Assembly: GCF_030272615.1 (NCBI RefSeq) | Contig: NC_081415.1 | Span: 192,104,270 to 192,168,269, forward strand | Length of the DNA: 64,000 bases | From: Cryptomeria japonica | Lineage: Eukaryota > Streptophyta > Pinopsida > Cupressales > Cupressaceae | Direction of reading: 5' to 3' | Part shown: in pieces, positions 34,865 through 45,612 of the stretch | How positions within the stretch are numbered: the stretch's first letter is position 1 | Layout: every line of letters starts with the position of its first letter | The notes under the pieces: generated by a model | What the model was told of the DNA's origin: nothing | The model's input: only the letters and a program-made list of their open reading frames with translations | The model's database searches: none | Translations under genes and position numbers: made by a program

Positions 34865-37787
34865 ATGGGAAAGAATAAGCAAGGAATGATGGAACAACGA
34901 GAGGCTCAAAAGGAAAGACAAAGGCAAAGTATGAAGAAATTGCGTGACATAAGAACAATGGGTGAAGAAGGTATGTCATCCTCAACATCTCAATTCGATT
35001 TACCAAACAAATATAATGCACCTAGTGCAATTGAAGAAGAGACATTTGATTTACCATATGAACCTAATGCAATTGAAGAAGATACCGCATTGAATAATCA
35101 ATTAAATGATGAACATACACCTTCTCTACTTGATGAATTGAATGTACATAATGCACCGATGTTAACACCTCCTAGAATCATTCGTAGGAAACCAAAGTAT
35201 CTAACAAACATTGATGAGAATATATTGAATCCAATGCCCAATAAAATGAATGAACGAACTTGTAGGAGAATGGTTAAAAGAATATGGAAAAACTATTTTG
35301 AAAACTTAAATCAAACCGTAAGATGTCAATTAATTATTCAAATGATTAAAAATTTGAATTTTAGAGAGACAATGAAAATTCTAGGCCTAAGATCATCTGA
35401 AAGTAAAAGTGAAAGAACTGTTGTGAGAAATATATTTGATGCATATCAAGCTATTGGTTCAAAATCACGTACTAAAGATTCTAATGCTACTCGACGTGTC
35501 ATTATATCAACCTTAATGAGAAAGAAAATAAAAAAAGATCTTTTGTTAAGTAAAACAAGTAAGTCGTTAAACTTTAGTAGAACAACATTAACTAAAGCAT
35601 TAAAGAGGCGGGAAAAAATAGAGGAACCTAACAATAATTCTCTTTGGGCATTCTCGGGTAGACTACCACGCAAAGACAAGGTTGTTGTTGATGCACTAAA
35701 AACATTAATTGAAAATTATTGGCATGACAACGCAAGAGTTTCGTCCAACCAAAGAGATGTTATTAGAAGGCAAATTGGGTTTACAAATCATGAGCCACAT
35801 GACAAACACTATTTGGATATGACTCAAACTAAATTTTATGAAATATCCCTTCAAAAGTTTCCTCAAATAAGAATTTCTCAAAGATTTTTTGAAATGGAAA
35901 AACCTTTTTATATTAAGATTAATCATTTACGCACCACGTGTTGTTGTAGGATGCATATTCAATTTTCCATGCATTATGATATTTTTCATCATATTTGTTC
36001 TACTTTACACACTAACGATGTTTTGCAGGCATGTAATATACAAGCACCTCCTAAGTCGGTAAGAGAATTTATTTCAAGTGTGTTATGCAATAGACATGAT
36101 GGTTGCATTTATTATAAGATGCCTTGTTTGGAAGGTTCTTGTGCTATATGTGGTGGTTTGCAACATTTACCAAGATATGTACATTTGGAGAGCACACATG
36201 AAATTGGTAGGAAACTAGTTTCTTTTGGAAAATACAAGACAATCACATATGGAGTTAAAGATGGAAAAGATTTGAAGAGATTTGAGTTAGTGAAAAATGA
36301 TAAATGTGCAGCTGAATTTATGAAAATGTTTCAAGAGAAACTAGTACTCTATGAGTACATAATGCATACACATAGAGCTTGATGGTTAGATGAGCAATTC
36401 AAGTTATGTAAGGACAAATTTCCTCTTGGCACCATTGTCTCTATCATTGATTTTGCTAAAAATTATACATTGCAACCTCAAAATGAAGTGCAATCCATGT
36501 ATTATCACTCTACACAAGTTTCTATTTTTGTACACATAGCATTCATGCATGCAGATGATAACATAGAGGAGGATAGAAAGGTTGTAAGAGAGTATCACTT
36601 CTACATAAGTGATGATCGTACTCATTCATCGTAGTTTGTACAAGGATGCTTTAAAGTTTTCTATGAAAGTTTAAGGGAAATGAACATACGATACAATCGA
36701 CACTTAATATGGTCAGATAATTGCAATGCATAATTCAAGAATGCAAGGATGTTTTATTGGTTGAAAAGGATGCATATGACAAGCGGTGTACAACATTTTT
36801 GGAATTTCACTGAGGCTGGACATGGTAAGGGAGAGCATGATGGTGCATGAGCATGTGTGAAAAGAGTCCTAGCTAGGGAAGAATTGAAGTACGATGGTGG
36901 TGCTGAGTTGATAGATGTAGAAACAATTGTACGATGGTATAAGTCTACGATGGGTCTAGGTAATCTAGGTACGTCAATGGTTCATATATATTTTTGGTAG
37001 ATCACTTAATCTAACATTGAAAACTATCTAGATTGTTGTACAGTTGCAGGATTGAGTGACATGCACTCATTTATGAGTTCAAATTCAAGTTCACTGGTAA
37101 TTTATACGAGACAGATGGTATGTTTTTTCTCTTCATGAATGTATTGTTTGTGGGAAGAATGTGAATCACAAGAGTGGGTTGACAAATAGCCTTGTAGACC
37201 ATTGGTTCCCATTGATTCATATCGAATTCCCAAAGCACTACAATTGAGCCAGATGGAGACATCAGTGGATTTTGACCATGTATCCGACCTAGTGGATTCA
37301 AGTGATTTTTGAGTTAATTTTTTTACAAGTATTCTTTTTGGTTCATTTTGTTGTACATCATACTTTATTTTTTGTATTAATTAACACTTTATAAAATGCA
37401 GGTCATGTGTATGTAGTTGTTGCAGAAGAGAACAATGAAGAAGGAACAAATTACTATTTGTGTCGTTGTGTTGAGCCAAAAAGAAAATTGACAACCACAA
37501 TCATTGACGGAGAGGGTATTGAATACCCAATAAGGTCTATTGTCGTGACAAGAACATGGCTTCGGAGATACCCTATCAAGAATTCTTATGTTTGGTTGTT
37601 CGAGGACTTTGAAACACATAGACATATTCTTCATTTCTCTAATCTTGTTGTTGCAACAAATATTCATTTGATTAAGTATCCCGGTAGACCTCATAACAAG
37701 ATTTTATGGAAATTTCATGAATCTGACCACGAGGCAATACTTGACACAATACGGGTTAGAGCCGATCCTGAAGGCTCACTTGATTGA
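34865..37787 (+). pseudogene. DDE-type transposase pseudogene, copy B
   Basis: ATG at 34865 (MGKNKQGMMEQREAQKERQR) opens 505 codons to a TGA at 36380 where copy A has CGA. Past it the frame continues with stops near 36634, 36730, 36847, 36998, 37007, 37133 and 37187. An intron (about 37303-37402, GT...AG) leads to a last exon beginning HVYVVVAEEN and ending EGSLD. Domains: acidic EPNAIEEDT linker; HTH-like TLTKALKRREKIEE; Cys/His-rich CNRHDGC..CAICGG; SIIDFAKNY (first Asp, about 36447); WSDNC (second Asp, about 36715); EAGHGKGEHDG (candidate Glu, 36812), 31 residues after the second Asp. The motif order matches a broad transposase group also found in animals; the name is not certain. Roughly 970 residues if intact. 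Confidence 0.8.
37303..37402 (+). other. Intron of the transposase gene
   Basis: In copy A the donor reads gattcag|gtgatt and the acceptor atgcag|gtcatgtg; joining gives DSGHVYAVVAEE in frame. Copy B has the same acceptor and a donor-side change (aagtga). An intron within a transposon gene supports a eukaryotic gene structure rather than a frameshift. Confidence 0.6.
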
Positions 37788-37864
37788 TTCTATGGTTAAG
37801 AGTAGAATGTTTTTGAGAATTTTGTGTAAATTGTCGACGAATTGTTCATATCGTTTTTTGTATA

Positions 37865-38190
37865 TATAAATGCCCATGAGCCGATTTTTACATGTTTAGG
37901 GGCATAATTTTATATATTTAAATGGGAATGAGCTGATTTGTACATACATACATGCCAAATTTTATATATTAAAATGAAAATGAGCTGAATCACACATATT
38001 GTAATGCCAAATTTTGTATAAAATCCCATGAGATGATTTGTATATTAAAATGGCGATGAGTTGAATCGCACATATTGTAATGCCAAATTTTGTATAAAAG
38101 CCCATGAGCTGAGTTGTAAGACATTTTTTTGTATAATCAAATAGCCAAGAGCTGATTTGACCTTATTTAGAGGCAAATTTTTGTATAATA
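37865..38190. repeat. Irregular short tandem repeat downstream of the transposase
   Basis: The words 'aatgagctgaatcacacatattgtaatgccaaattttgtat' and 'cccatgagctgatttgtatattaaaat' recur four to five times with drift. No gene. Confidence 0.7.
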
Positions 38191-38429
38191 TGTGACAATG
38201 TTTTGTGACTATTTTGTGTGTCAATGTTTTGTGACTATGTTTTGAATATATGTGATGTGTCCCTGGTCAATAATGAACATTCTTGATTCTTGTATAATCA
38301 TGGAGAATTATTTCAGTCGTTATCGGGTCATAAGGGTCATAGATTGAGACTAGATACAATTTGAGCAAAAAATGTCATTATTGTCAAAAAAATTGTCAAA
38401 AAAGTTGTCAAACAACTTCTACATTGCGT

Positions 38430-40003
38430 TGGTAGGATATGACTCTTAACGTTCCGATGCTTTGGGATGCACGAAAGAAGCATGCCTAGCATAAAATTGC
38501 CCACTTGGATGCGCTCGTGATGTTGGTTTGTGCACACGACCAACTGAAACAATTCTAGCTAATCCTGCAACTTTGCATTGCATGCAACTGACGACTTTTG
38601 CAGCAGGCGAAAAAATGCTACCAATTGAAAATGGCTCAGAGTCGTCAAAAACTGAGATAGAATATTTTAGAGGAGACTCACGTGATCCCACTGGTTCAAA
38701 TGGATCGACCATATGTGTCCTGGATTTGAAGAAACAGTCCGTCAAATTTTGACAATTTTTTGGACTCAAAGCACTTAAGAGATCGTACTAGTATGGTATG
38801 AATCTTGACGTTTCGGCACTTTGGGATGCACGACAAGGGCATGCCTAGTGTAAAATTGCCCACTCGGACATGCTCGCGACATCAGTTTGTGCACACGATG
38901 AACCGAATCAATTCTAGCCAATCTTGCAACTTTTCATTGTATGCAACTGACGGTTTTTGCAGCACGCAAAAAAAATGCTACCAATTGAAAATGGCTATGA
39001 GTCGTCAAAAACCAAGATAGGCCATTGTAGAGGAGCCTCATGTGACCCCATAGGTTCAAATGGATAGACCATATCTGTCCTGGAATTGAAGAAACAGTCC
39101 ATCAAATTTTGACAATTTTTTGGACTCATGGCACTTGAGAGATCGCATCGGTATGGTATGACTCTCGACGTTCCAACGCTTTGGGATGCATGATAGGGGC
39201 ATGCCTAGCATAAACCTTCCCACACAGATGCACTCACAATTTTGGTTTGTGCACACGACAAACCAAATCAATTCTAGCCAATCTTGCAACTTTGCATTAC
39301 ATGCAACTGACGGTTTTTGCACCAGGCGAAAAATGCTACCAATTGAAAATGGCTCTAGGTCATCAAAAACCAAGATAGCCCATTGTAGAGGAGCCTCACA
39401 CAACCCCACAAGTTCAAACATATTGACCATATGTGTCTTGGATTTGAAGAAATAGTCCGTCAAATTTTGATAATTTTTTGGACTCAGGGCACTTGAGAGA
39501 TCACCCCGGTACGGTATGACTCTTGACGTTCCAATGCCTTGGGATGCATGAAAGAGGCATGCCTAGCATAAACCTTCCCACTTGGGTGCACTCATAACAT
39601 CATTTTATGCACACGACGAATTGAATCAATTCTAGCCAATCTTGCAACTTTGCATTGCATGCAATTGACGGTTTTTGCAGCAGGCAAAAAATGCTACCAA
39701 TTGAAAATGGCTCAGAGTAATCAAAAACCGAGATAGGCCATTGTAGAGGAGCCTCATGCGACCCCAGGGGTTCAAACAGATCGACCATATGTGTCCTGGA
39801 TTTGAAGAAATAGTCCGTCGAATTTTGATAATTTTTTGGACTCAAGGCACTTGAGAGATCGCATTGGTATGGTATGACTCTCGACGTTCTGGTGCTTTGG
39901 GATGCATGACAAGGGCATGCCTAGTGTAAAAATGTCCACTCGGTTGCGCTCGCGACGTCGGTTTGTACACACGATGAACAAAATTTGACCATTGCGAGTG
40001 TGA
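38430..40003. repeat. Tandem array, period about 359 bp, four full units plus a partial
   Basis: The anchor word ttgggatgca recurs at about 38462, 38820, 39180, 39538 and 39896. Each unit runs through 'ggcatgcctag', 'ctcgcgac.tcggtttgtgcacacgac', 'aattctagcca', 'tgcatgcaactgacggtttttgcagc', 'tgctaccaattgaaaatggct' and 'tttttggactca'. Unit sequences differ by perhaps 10 percent. The minus strand of several units keeps an open frame of about 80-135 codons (MSPKNxQN... FSIGSIF), explained by a period near a multiple of 3. It is a satellite-like block inside the transposon. Confidence 0.9.
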
Positions 40004-40050
40004 GGGTTGTCTCGCACCAAACACATTGTTGTTTATATTCATATTGTCAA

Positions 40051-40370
40051 TTTTTATTGTTTATATTCATATTATTGATTACATATGCAAATATTCATTT
40101 AAATTTTTAAAAGGGCAACCACCAAATACAACGAATACACAATAATGAACTGAATACAAGGAGTTTTGTAGGGTTAATTCAACATTTTAGAAATTTTATC
40201 AAATCATATTCCACGATTGTAATGTTTTATATCATATATTTTTGTTGTTTATATTCATATTGTTGATTACATATATAAATATTCATTTAAATTTATAAAA
40301 GGACAACCACAAAATACAACAAATACAAAATAATGAACTCAGTACACATTTATTGGATCGAATATCAATA
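40051..40370. repeat. Tandem duplication of about 180 bp
   Basis: 'tgtttatattcatattattgattacatatgcaaatattc' through 'aataatgaactga' is repeated from about 40238 with small changes. Confidence 0.75.
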
Positions 40371-40373
40371 TTT

Positions 40374-40399
40374 ATATATATATATATATATATATATAA
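40374..40399. repeat. (TA)n microsatellite
   Basis: Uninterrupted TA run. Confidence 0.9.
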
Positions 40400-40539
40400 A
40401 AGGCATGTCTGCCAAGTCAATACAAGTATTACTAAAATGTGGCATATGCCATGTCCAAATCGATATATAATAAAAATGTAAAATATATCTACATGTATTG
40501 GTCATTCTATGACCAAAACTAACACTATATGATCCTAAA

Positions 40540-43140
40540 CTTGTGGTGGATCATCAAAATCAAGCCTCTTCGATGCAGTACACAACTCTGTAGATGGCTG
40601 CAAAACTACAATTCAAAAGCCAAGTTAGAATTCTTTTGTAGAAAATAGTTCACAATTAACAACATAACTATGCATTTAACTATAATTCCTTTGCAATTGA
40701 AATATAGATCACCTCATCAGCTGGTCTAGGAGCTAATGTCTTTGCTCTCCTCTCCTTGTCACTCTTAGGAATTTTCTTGAAGACATACTTAAATGGATCC
40801 ACGTTATGGTTGTACCGCGAAGGGGTCTATTGTAGATTAAATCTACAATTAAATATATTAAAAATACTTAAAATCTATAATATAAAGAACAATGACGTAC
40901 CTATGCCTAAGATGCTTCTCCAATGGACTGAGGATGGCTCACCATCGATGTAGAAACTGTCACTATTACCTATACAAAAAATGTTCAAAGATTAAATACA
41001 ATTAATATAATGATAAGTATTGAAGGTTAAAAACAATTAATTTTACATATCAAATAAAAGTGTACCGGATCCTGAGATGCTTCTCTAGTGCACTGAGGAG
41101 GGTTCGCCATTGATGAAATAGGTATGGATATTTCCTGTATGAAAAAATTATAAGATTATAATATATCACAAGTTGACATGTACGCGTGCATATAATCATG
41201 AAATCAAGAAAATAAAGTAGAGATGCATACCTCCGCCCCTTCTTGATCCACGGGCGAATCAAGTGCATTCAACAAATCCACATAGCTCAATAGCCGTTGT
41301 ACATGTAAAATAGACAAAAAACACTAATCAATCTACAAACCCCAACTAATACTTGATTTCAACATTTTCAAACAATTGGACAACTAAAAATGTGTTCAAT
41401 TACCTTCTTCCCACATTTTGGCGTCTTCGAGGAATTCTTTTTCTTAGGATGAGCCCTAGAAGCGGAGGGGGTACCCTAAAAAAACAAAATTAACATGAGA
41501 TATTATTACAGATAATAAATTAAACATTATTTTAAAAATCAGAAATTAAATGACTTGCATATTCCATCAAAACAATACATAAAAAGGGTTGTACAAAATA
41601 TGATATTGTATAGCCTTGTAGGCCAAAATCGATCGCTGAGAGAGTGATGTCATTAATCTGGGACATTTCGTCCCCTGTCAACACCTACAAACCAAAAATT
41701 GGACCAAGCATTAAAGATAGTTAGTATATGTTGTATTTTTTTGAATTCAAAGTGTATTATTCTATTTTAATATGTTACAAAATTTATACCCCAGGCATCG
41801 AAGTTGCAACTATAGTAACTAGGGGAGGAGCATGGGATACCGTTGTTGCATCCTGAAATGCATATTATTTGTCTCAATTTAAATCGATGTATAAATGAAA
41901 ATTTATTTATGTAATTATAAATTTAAAGTGACTGATAAATAAAATGCTATGTATTCAAATCAACACACCCGTGTCTATCGCTCATGGGCAAACACCATGT
42001 CCATCAACTCATCTGTCAGCGTGAAATCCTTAGTCGTGTGGGCCTGACATCTAGTCCCACAAATCGTGCACGAGATGAGAATCCATCTGCATTGGTTGCA
42101 TCATCTATCCTAGAGCATATTCCGGAGCAACTGACACACATATGTTGGATGGGCTCTTTGTCGCCACCTAATGGCTCATCATCTAATACAATATGGTGTG
42201 CTAATGACGTCCCATGCTGGATGATGGCACCAATCAACAATGTGGCCGCCTGAAGAGTCTGTAGCTCCATCGACTCTTTCAGCTCTACTGGGATAGCCTG
42301 ATGCACCTTGGGTTTGGGTGCTAGGGGGCGGCGACTCTCCACGGGTAATCGCCTACGGGCTCCAGGTCTATTTTAGGCAGAGCCACCACCTCCAGCATGG
42401 AACTCTCTCATGTCAAAATAGTTTGGGCGCACATTGAGCACAAACTCACAATATACTTTTCTCAAAAAATATAATGGCACCTCATAATTATTACAAGGTG
42501 GATCATCAATGACCATCCACCACCTCTGCCAAAAAAGATTCTTCATCTGCACATTGGTACACCAATGTATGGGAAACCTCTTTGCATTAAGAGGTAATGA
42601 CTAACTAGTTTTGGGATCAACAAAAAAGACACATATTTATTGTTTAGTAATATTTTTGTTTTTTACTCCATCATATGATAGCCCATCAGCATAGAATTGA
42701 TGACACCTATCCCTAAAGCTTCCCCATTTGGTAATTTGTGTGGAAACAACTATGGCAGCACTAGCTAACGTTTCTAGGCTAGTGGCAAGGGATTGATGAT
42801 GCTCAAGTTCAGAAGTTTTCAATTTAATAATCAGTCTATTAATTTTTGACGTATTTTGTCCTAACTGATTAATTAATTGCTCCTGTGTTTTGAGTGTGCG
42901 GTCAAAAGGAGGAGTTGGGGGTTGTTCTTGTGTGTTTTTAGAAGGTACATTTGGTTGTTCTCGTGGGTTTTCAGGAGGTGCATTTGGTTGTTCTTGTTGT
43001 GGATTAGAAGAATATGGTTTTTGAAACAAAAAATGAAAAAACCTAATCAAAATTAATGAAATTAAATTCAAAATGTAAAACAAATTGATCAAATAGGAAA
43101 GAAAGACAAAAATAAACAAAAACTAACCTTGATCCATAGC
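40540..43140 (-). pseudogene. Second transposon gene, multi-exon, function unknown
   Basis: Exon-like blocks on the minus strand, most flanked by GT or AG: a start MDQ (43137) with donor gttag; a block of about 120 codons (42650-43030) rich in Gln/Pro/Asn (QEQPNAPPENPREQPN) then a coiled-coil-like part (TQEQLINQLGQNTSKINRLI) ending HQFYADGLSYDG; WQRWWMVIDDPPCNNYEVPLYFLRKVYCEF (about 42440-42540, two motifs joined here); the ESRRPL..LQTLQAATLLIGAIIQHG block (42016-42342); VSHAPPLVTIVATSM; GDEMSQINDITLSAIDFGLQ; SRAHPKKKNSSKTPKCGKK; two similar short exons (FINGEPSSVH and FYIDGEPSSVH); VDPFKYVFKKIPKSDKERR; and a C-terminus LCTASKRLDFDDPPQV. Stops lie at two places. Other large plant DNA transposons carry a second DNA-binding protein; that role here is inference. 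Confidence 0.55.
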
Positions 43141-43261
43141 TTGGAGGACAAATCTAGCACCCCATTCGCAGTTTAGGAGAGGAAATAAAAAAAAACGAAG
43201 TAAAAATGCGTTATTCATGGGTAAATGAGACCCAGTTTTTTTAAAAACTTTTTTTTAACAG

Positions 43262-43470
43262 GCACCGCGTACGCAGTTATATTTGGATTTTTAGCACGTA
43301 CACACTCATTTTTCTATGAGCAGTGCATATGCGCTCATTTTCCTAGGTGTAGCGCGTACGCGCTCATTTTCCTAAAAGCAGCGCGTACACGCTACCTTCT
43401 CTGGGCTCGGGAAGAACAACCTAAGCGCGTACGCGGGAATTTCAAATTTTAGAACCGCTTACGTGCTGCT
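43262..43470. repeat. GCGTACGC-type palindrome cluster (right end of copy B)
   Basis: The densest cluster: caccgcgtacgcagtt, agcacgtacacactc, cagtgcatatgcgctc, tagcgcgtacgcgctc, cagcgcgtacacgctac, aagcgcgtacgcggg, accgcttacgtgctgc in about 200 bp, many followed by 'attttcct'. It lies 40 bp inside the right TIR. Confidence 0.8.
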
Positions 43471-43508
43471 TGTTTTTCTATGTTTTTTTTGGGTGGTGTC
43501 CACTTTTC

Positions 43509-43533
43509 TGACCACCATCTTTGTGCACATACC
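43509..43533 (-). repeat. Right TIR of copy B
   Basis: The reverse complement begins GGTATGTGCACAAAGATGG and continues TGGTCA: one base different from the left TIR. AGTGGAC follows 4 bases inside. Confidence 0.9.
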
Positions 43534-43823
43534 TGCCACTAACAATGAAGCTGAATTCCAAGCGACTTTAAGAGGACTGCAGCTAGGGAAGGAGCTTGGG
43601 GTGCAAAGAATTCATCTGGAGGGAGACTCATTAAATGTGGTTAATGCGGTTCACTATAACAACATCCCTAGTTGGCGCCTTAGCCAGTGGCTTCAACCGA
43701 TTCTGGTGCTGCTAGCCACCTTTGATGAATTTTGGATTAGCCACATCTATAGGGAAGATAATGGAGAGGCTAATAGACTCTCTAAATTGGCGATAGTCGT
43801 TGGTGACCCCCCCTTGGCTCTCT
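43534..43823 (+). pseudogene. RNase H domain (plant LINE or RVT_3 type), 5' truncated
   Basis: The frame starts inside the domain: NNEAEFQATLRGLQLGKELG, LEGDSLNVVNAV, then SHIYREDNGEANRLSKLA and stop after DPPLAL. The Glu of NNEAE, Asp of EGDS and Asp of REDN are the positions expected of an RNase H active site. The first strand of the fold with its DG motif is lost at the TIR boundary. The known role is removal of RNA from the RNA-DNA hybrid during retrotransposition. Confidence 0.8.
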
Positions 43824-44419
43824 GACTGGGTCTCTCTGACTAGTTTGTTACCCCTATTGAACTCCCACCGGTTGATATGGCCCATTTATCTTGCCAGTAA
43901 TGGTGCTTTCCGGTTGAGTTTGTCGGTAGTGGTCTTTGCCGATTGTCTTCTCCTTCCAGATGATGTTTCTTTGATTGGTCGGTCAGTGACGGTGCTAACT
44001 GGTAGTATTTCCTCCATCGGTTGACATGGAATCCCGACTATCTCATTGATGGGGGTGCTCTCTAGTTGAGTTTCTTGCCGGATGCGTTCTCCTTTCTCCT
44101 TCCGATTGAGTTTCTCTCCATTTGAAACATCGGTTGTGGTGCAAACCGGTGCATTGCCTCCCCGGTTGCCGCTTTATTTTTTCTTAACCTAATGGTTGTG
44201 GTTTCCTGTGGATTGATCGATCGATTGATTTGTTCACCTGTTAAGGTTTCTTCTTGTCACCGAGATGTGGCACACTGCCATCATTATTGGTCTGTGTCGG
44301 TTTGGGCCCCGTGGCAATTGGACATAAGTGTACTTTAATTAATATCTAGTTGCAACTAGATCCTTTCAAGATTTGCTTATAATTACTTGATGGTTAAAGT
44401 CGATCGATATTAAGTTGAC

Positions 44420-45331
44420 GAGCTTTGGCTCAGAAGATGTTTGGACACTGGCATTTCACGCATGTGTGTATTCAATTGGCATGAACTACTTGCTTGGTGT
44501 CGTATCCCTTGGTTTGATGACTTGCTAATTAACAATGGAATGCACTCATTTTTCCATCAAACATTTGCTTTCTTCACTCGATGACTTGCTATGGAGACCC
44601 CAATTCTCCTTGAAGCTACTTGTTGACAAATGGCCTTCTTGGGCGAAATCACTAACATACGTCTGCAGGAGGTCCTCTACTCTCGACACCCTCTTATGCT
44701 TCACAACCTTAAAATGATACTGGGGAAGGAATTCCCTATGAATTATCATAGGTACAGAGCCAATGTTGATATCCCGACCTTTTTCCTTGCAATGGTGATA
44801 TACATGGGGACTAGCAAGCAGAGAGAAAAGTTGTTAACTTAAATGATGTTTAAACATCGTCTGTTGAGGGAAGATGTTGCGTTGGACAATATTGATGCCA
44901 ACCTGAGATTACCGCTTCCCCAAAATTACTATATGTCCTTGGGCAACGGGGTGAAGGTGAGGAAGTTTATGATTATGAACTCTTTGAACTTTGATGCTCT
45001 TCAAGCAACCTGGCCTACCATTACCAGGAATATTGAATTTCTGCTTAAGGCAGCTGGCATTCAAAATGACTTCATGTCGGATTGGAGGGCATCATTTCTT
45101 CGAGACGAAGAGTTAGCGGGTGTTGATGGATTTGGGATTCTGGAGAATGGAGATTTGGTGGATGGTAATGACTGGGGGTTTGAGCTTGGTGAGGAGTGGT
45201 TCCCAAACAACTATTGACTCCCTAGGGAGAAGGCAGAATCAACGACTCACTCGAACTATGGCACTGAATGCCCTATTGTCCTGGATGCGGCTCATGCTCC
45301 TGTGGATGTTGACTCTGAAGATTCCGTTTGA
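44420..45331 (+). pseudogene. ORF of unknown function between RNase H and poly(A)
   Basis: One plus frame reads through about 300 codons with four stops: CVFNWHELLAWCRIPWFDDL, GMHSFFHQTFAFFTR, METPILLEATC, MAFLGEITNIRLQEVLYSRH, LGKEFPMNYHRYRANVDIP, YMSLGNGVKVRKFMIMN, DWRASFLRDEELAGVDG, FELGEEWFPNNY, then an acidic tail ending VDVDSEDSV (stop about 45331). Stops lie at about 44560, 44620, 44840 and 45215. The low rate of disruption suggests a former protein. No family recognised. It may be a captured gene, a retroelement accessory ORF or the end of another element. Confidence 0.5.
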
Positions 45332-45612
45332 CTCCGGTGTCACCTCTCTCTTTGATTTCTCTGTTTTGGTTATTGTCTTTTTTTGTTTAAAGGCCTCTGT
45401 TATCTACTTCTAGAGGTTGGCATCTGATGTTTTGTACTTATCCAACCTCCATTGCTGGTATTTTTGTATAAGTAATAGAGCTAGAGTAGGGGGTTTTCTT
45501 CCTAGTTCTTTCCCCCTACTGCTCTCATTGAATTGGGCCTTGTATTCTCTTATTTTGATTAATACAAGGGTGTTGCCCCTCTGTAGCTATTTACTTATTA
45601 AAAAAAAAAAAT

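Larger units (their letters stand above)
30192..43533 (+). mobile_element. TIR DNA transposon, copy B, 13.3 kb with both TIRs
   Basis: Bounded by 25-bp TIRs with one mismatch (GGTAAGTGCACAAAGATGG... at 30192; reverse complement GGTATGTGCAC... ending at 43533). Inside: palindrome clusters near both ends and before the transposase, AT-rich block, (CT)n, repeat unit, CATATGACCCC minisatellite, long polypyrimidine tract, transposase (34865-37787, plus), 359-bp tandem array, and a multi-exon gene on the minus strand (40540-43140). Flanks differ: gypsy LTR on the left, LINE RNase H on the right, with no matching target duplication. Either recombination joined ends from two insertions or flanking DNA was lost. 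Superfamily not settled; a Sola-like group is my best guess. Confidence 0.8.
43534..45612 (+). mobile_element. LINE-like 3' fragment with poly(A) end
   Basis: An RNase H domain immediately abuts the TIR. About 1.8 kb later the sequence ends 'attaatacaagggtgttgcccctctgtagctatttacttatt' plus a poly(A) run at about 45601, which is the look of plant L1-type 3' ends. The upstream ORF2 (endonuclease, RT) is not in the window. An extra ORF sits between RNase H and poly(A). Confidence 0.7.

Noticed and set aside
38430-40003. 5S rRNA gene array (period about 359 bp, 'gatcgcatcggtatggtatgac' recalls a 5S start)
   Set aside because: The rest of the 120-base 5S sequence and its internal promoter boxes are not present in either strand.
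38430-40003. CRISPR-like spaced repeats
   Set aside because: Units are continuous long tandem repeats in a plant genome, with no short repeat and unique spacer pattern.
30192-43533. Calling copy B a CACTA element because of two genes and subterminal repeats
   Set aside because: The ends do not start CACTA/CACTG, and the transposase lacks motifs I know from the CACTA TNP2 type.
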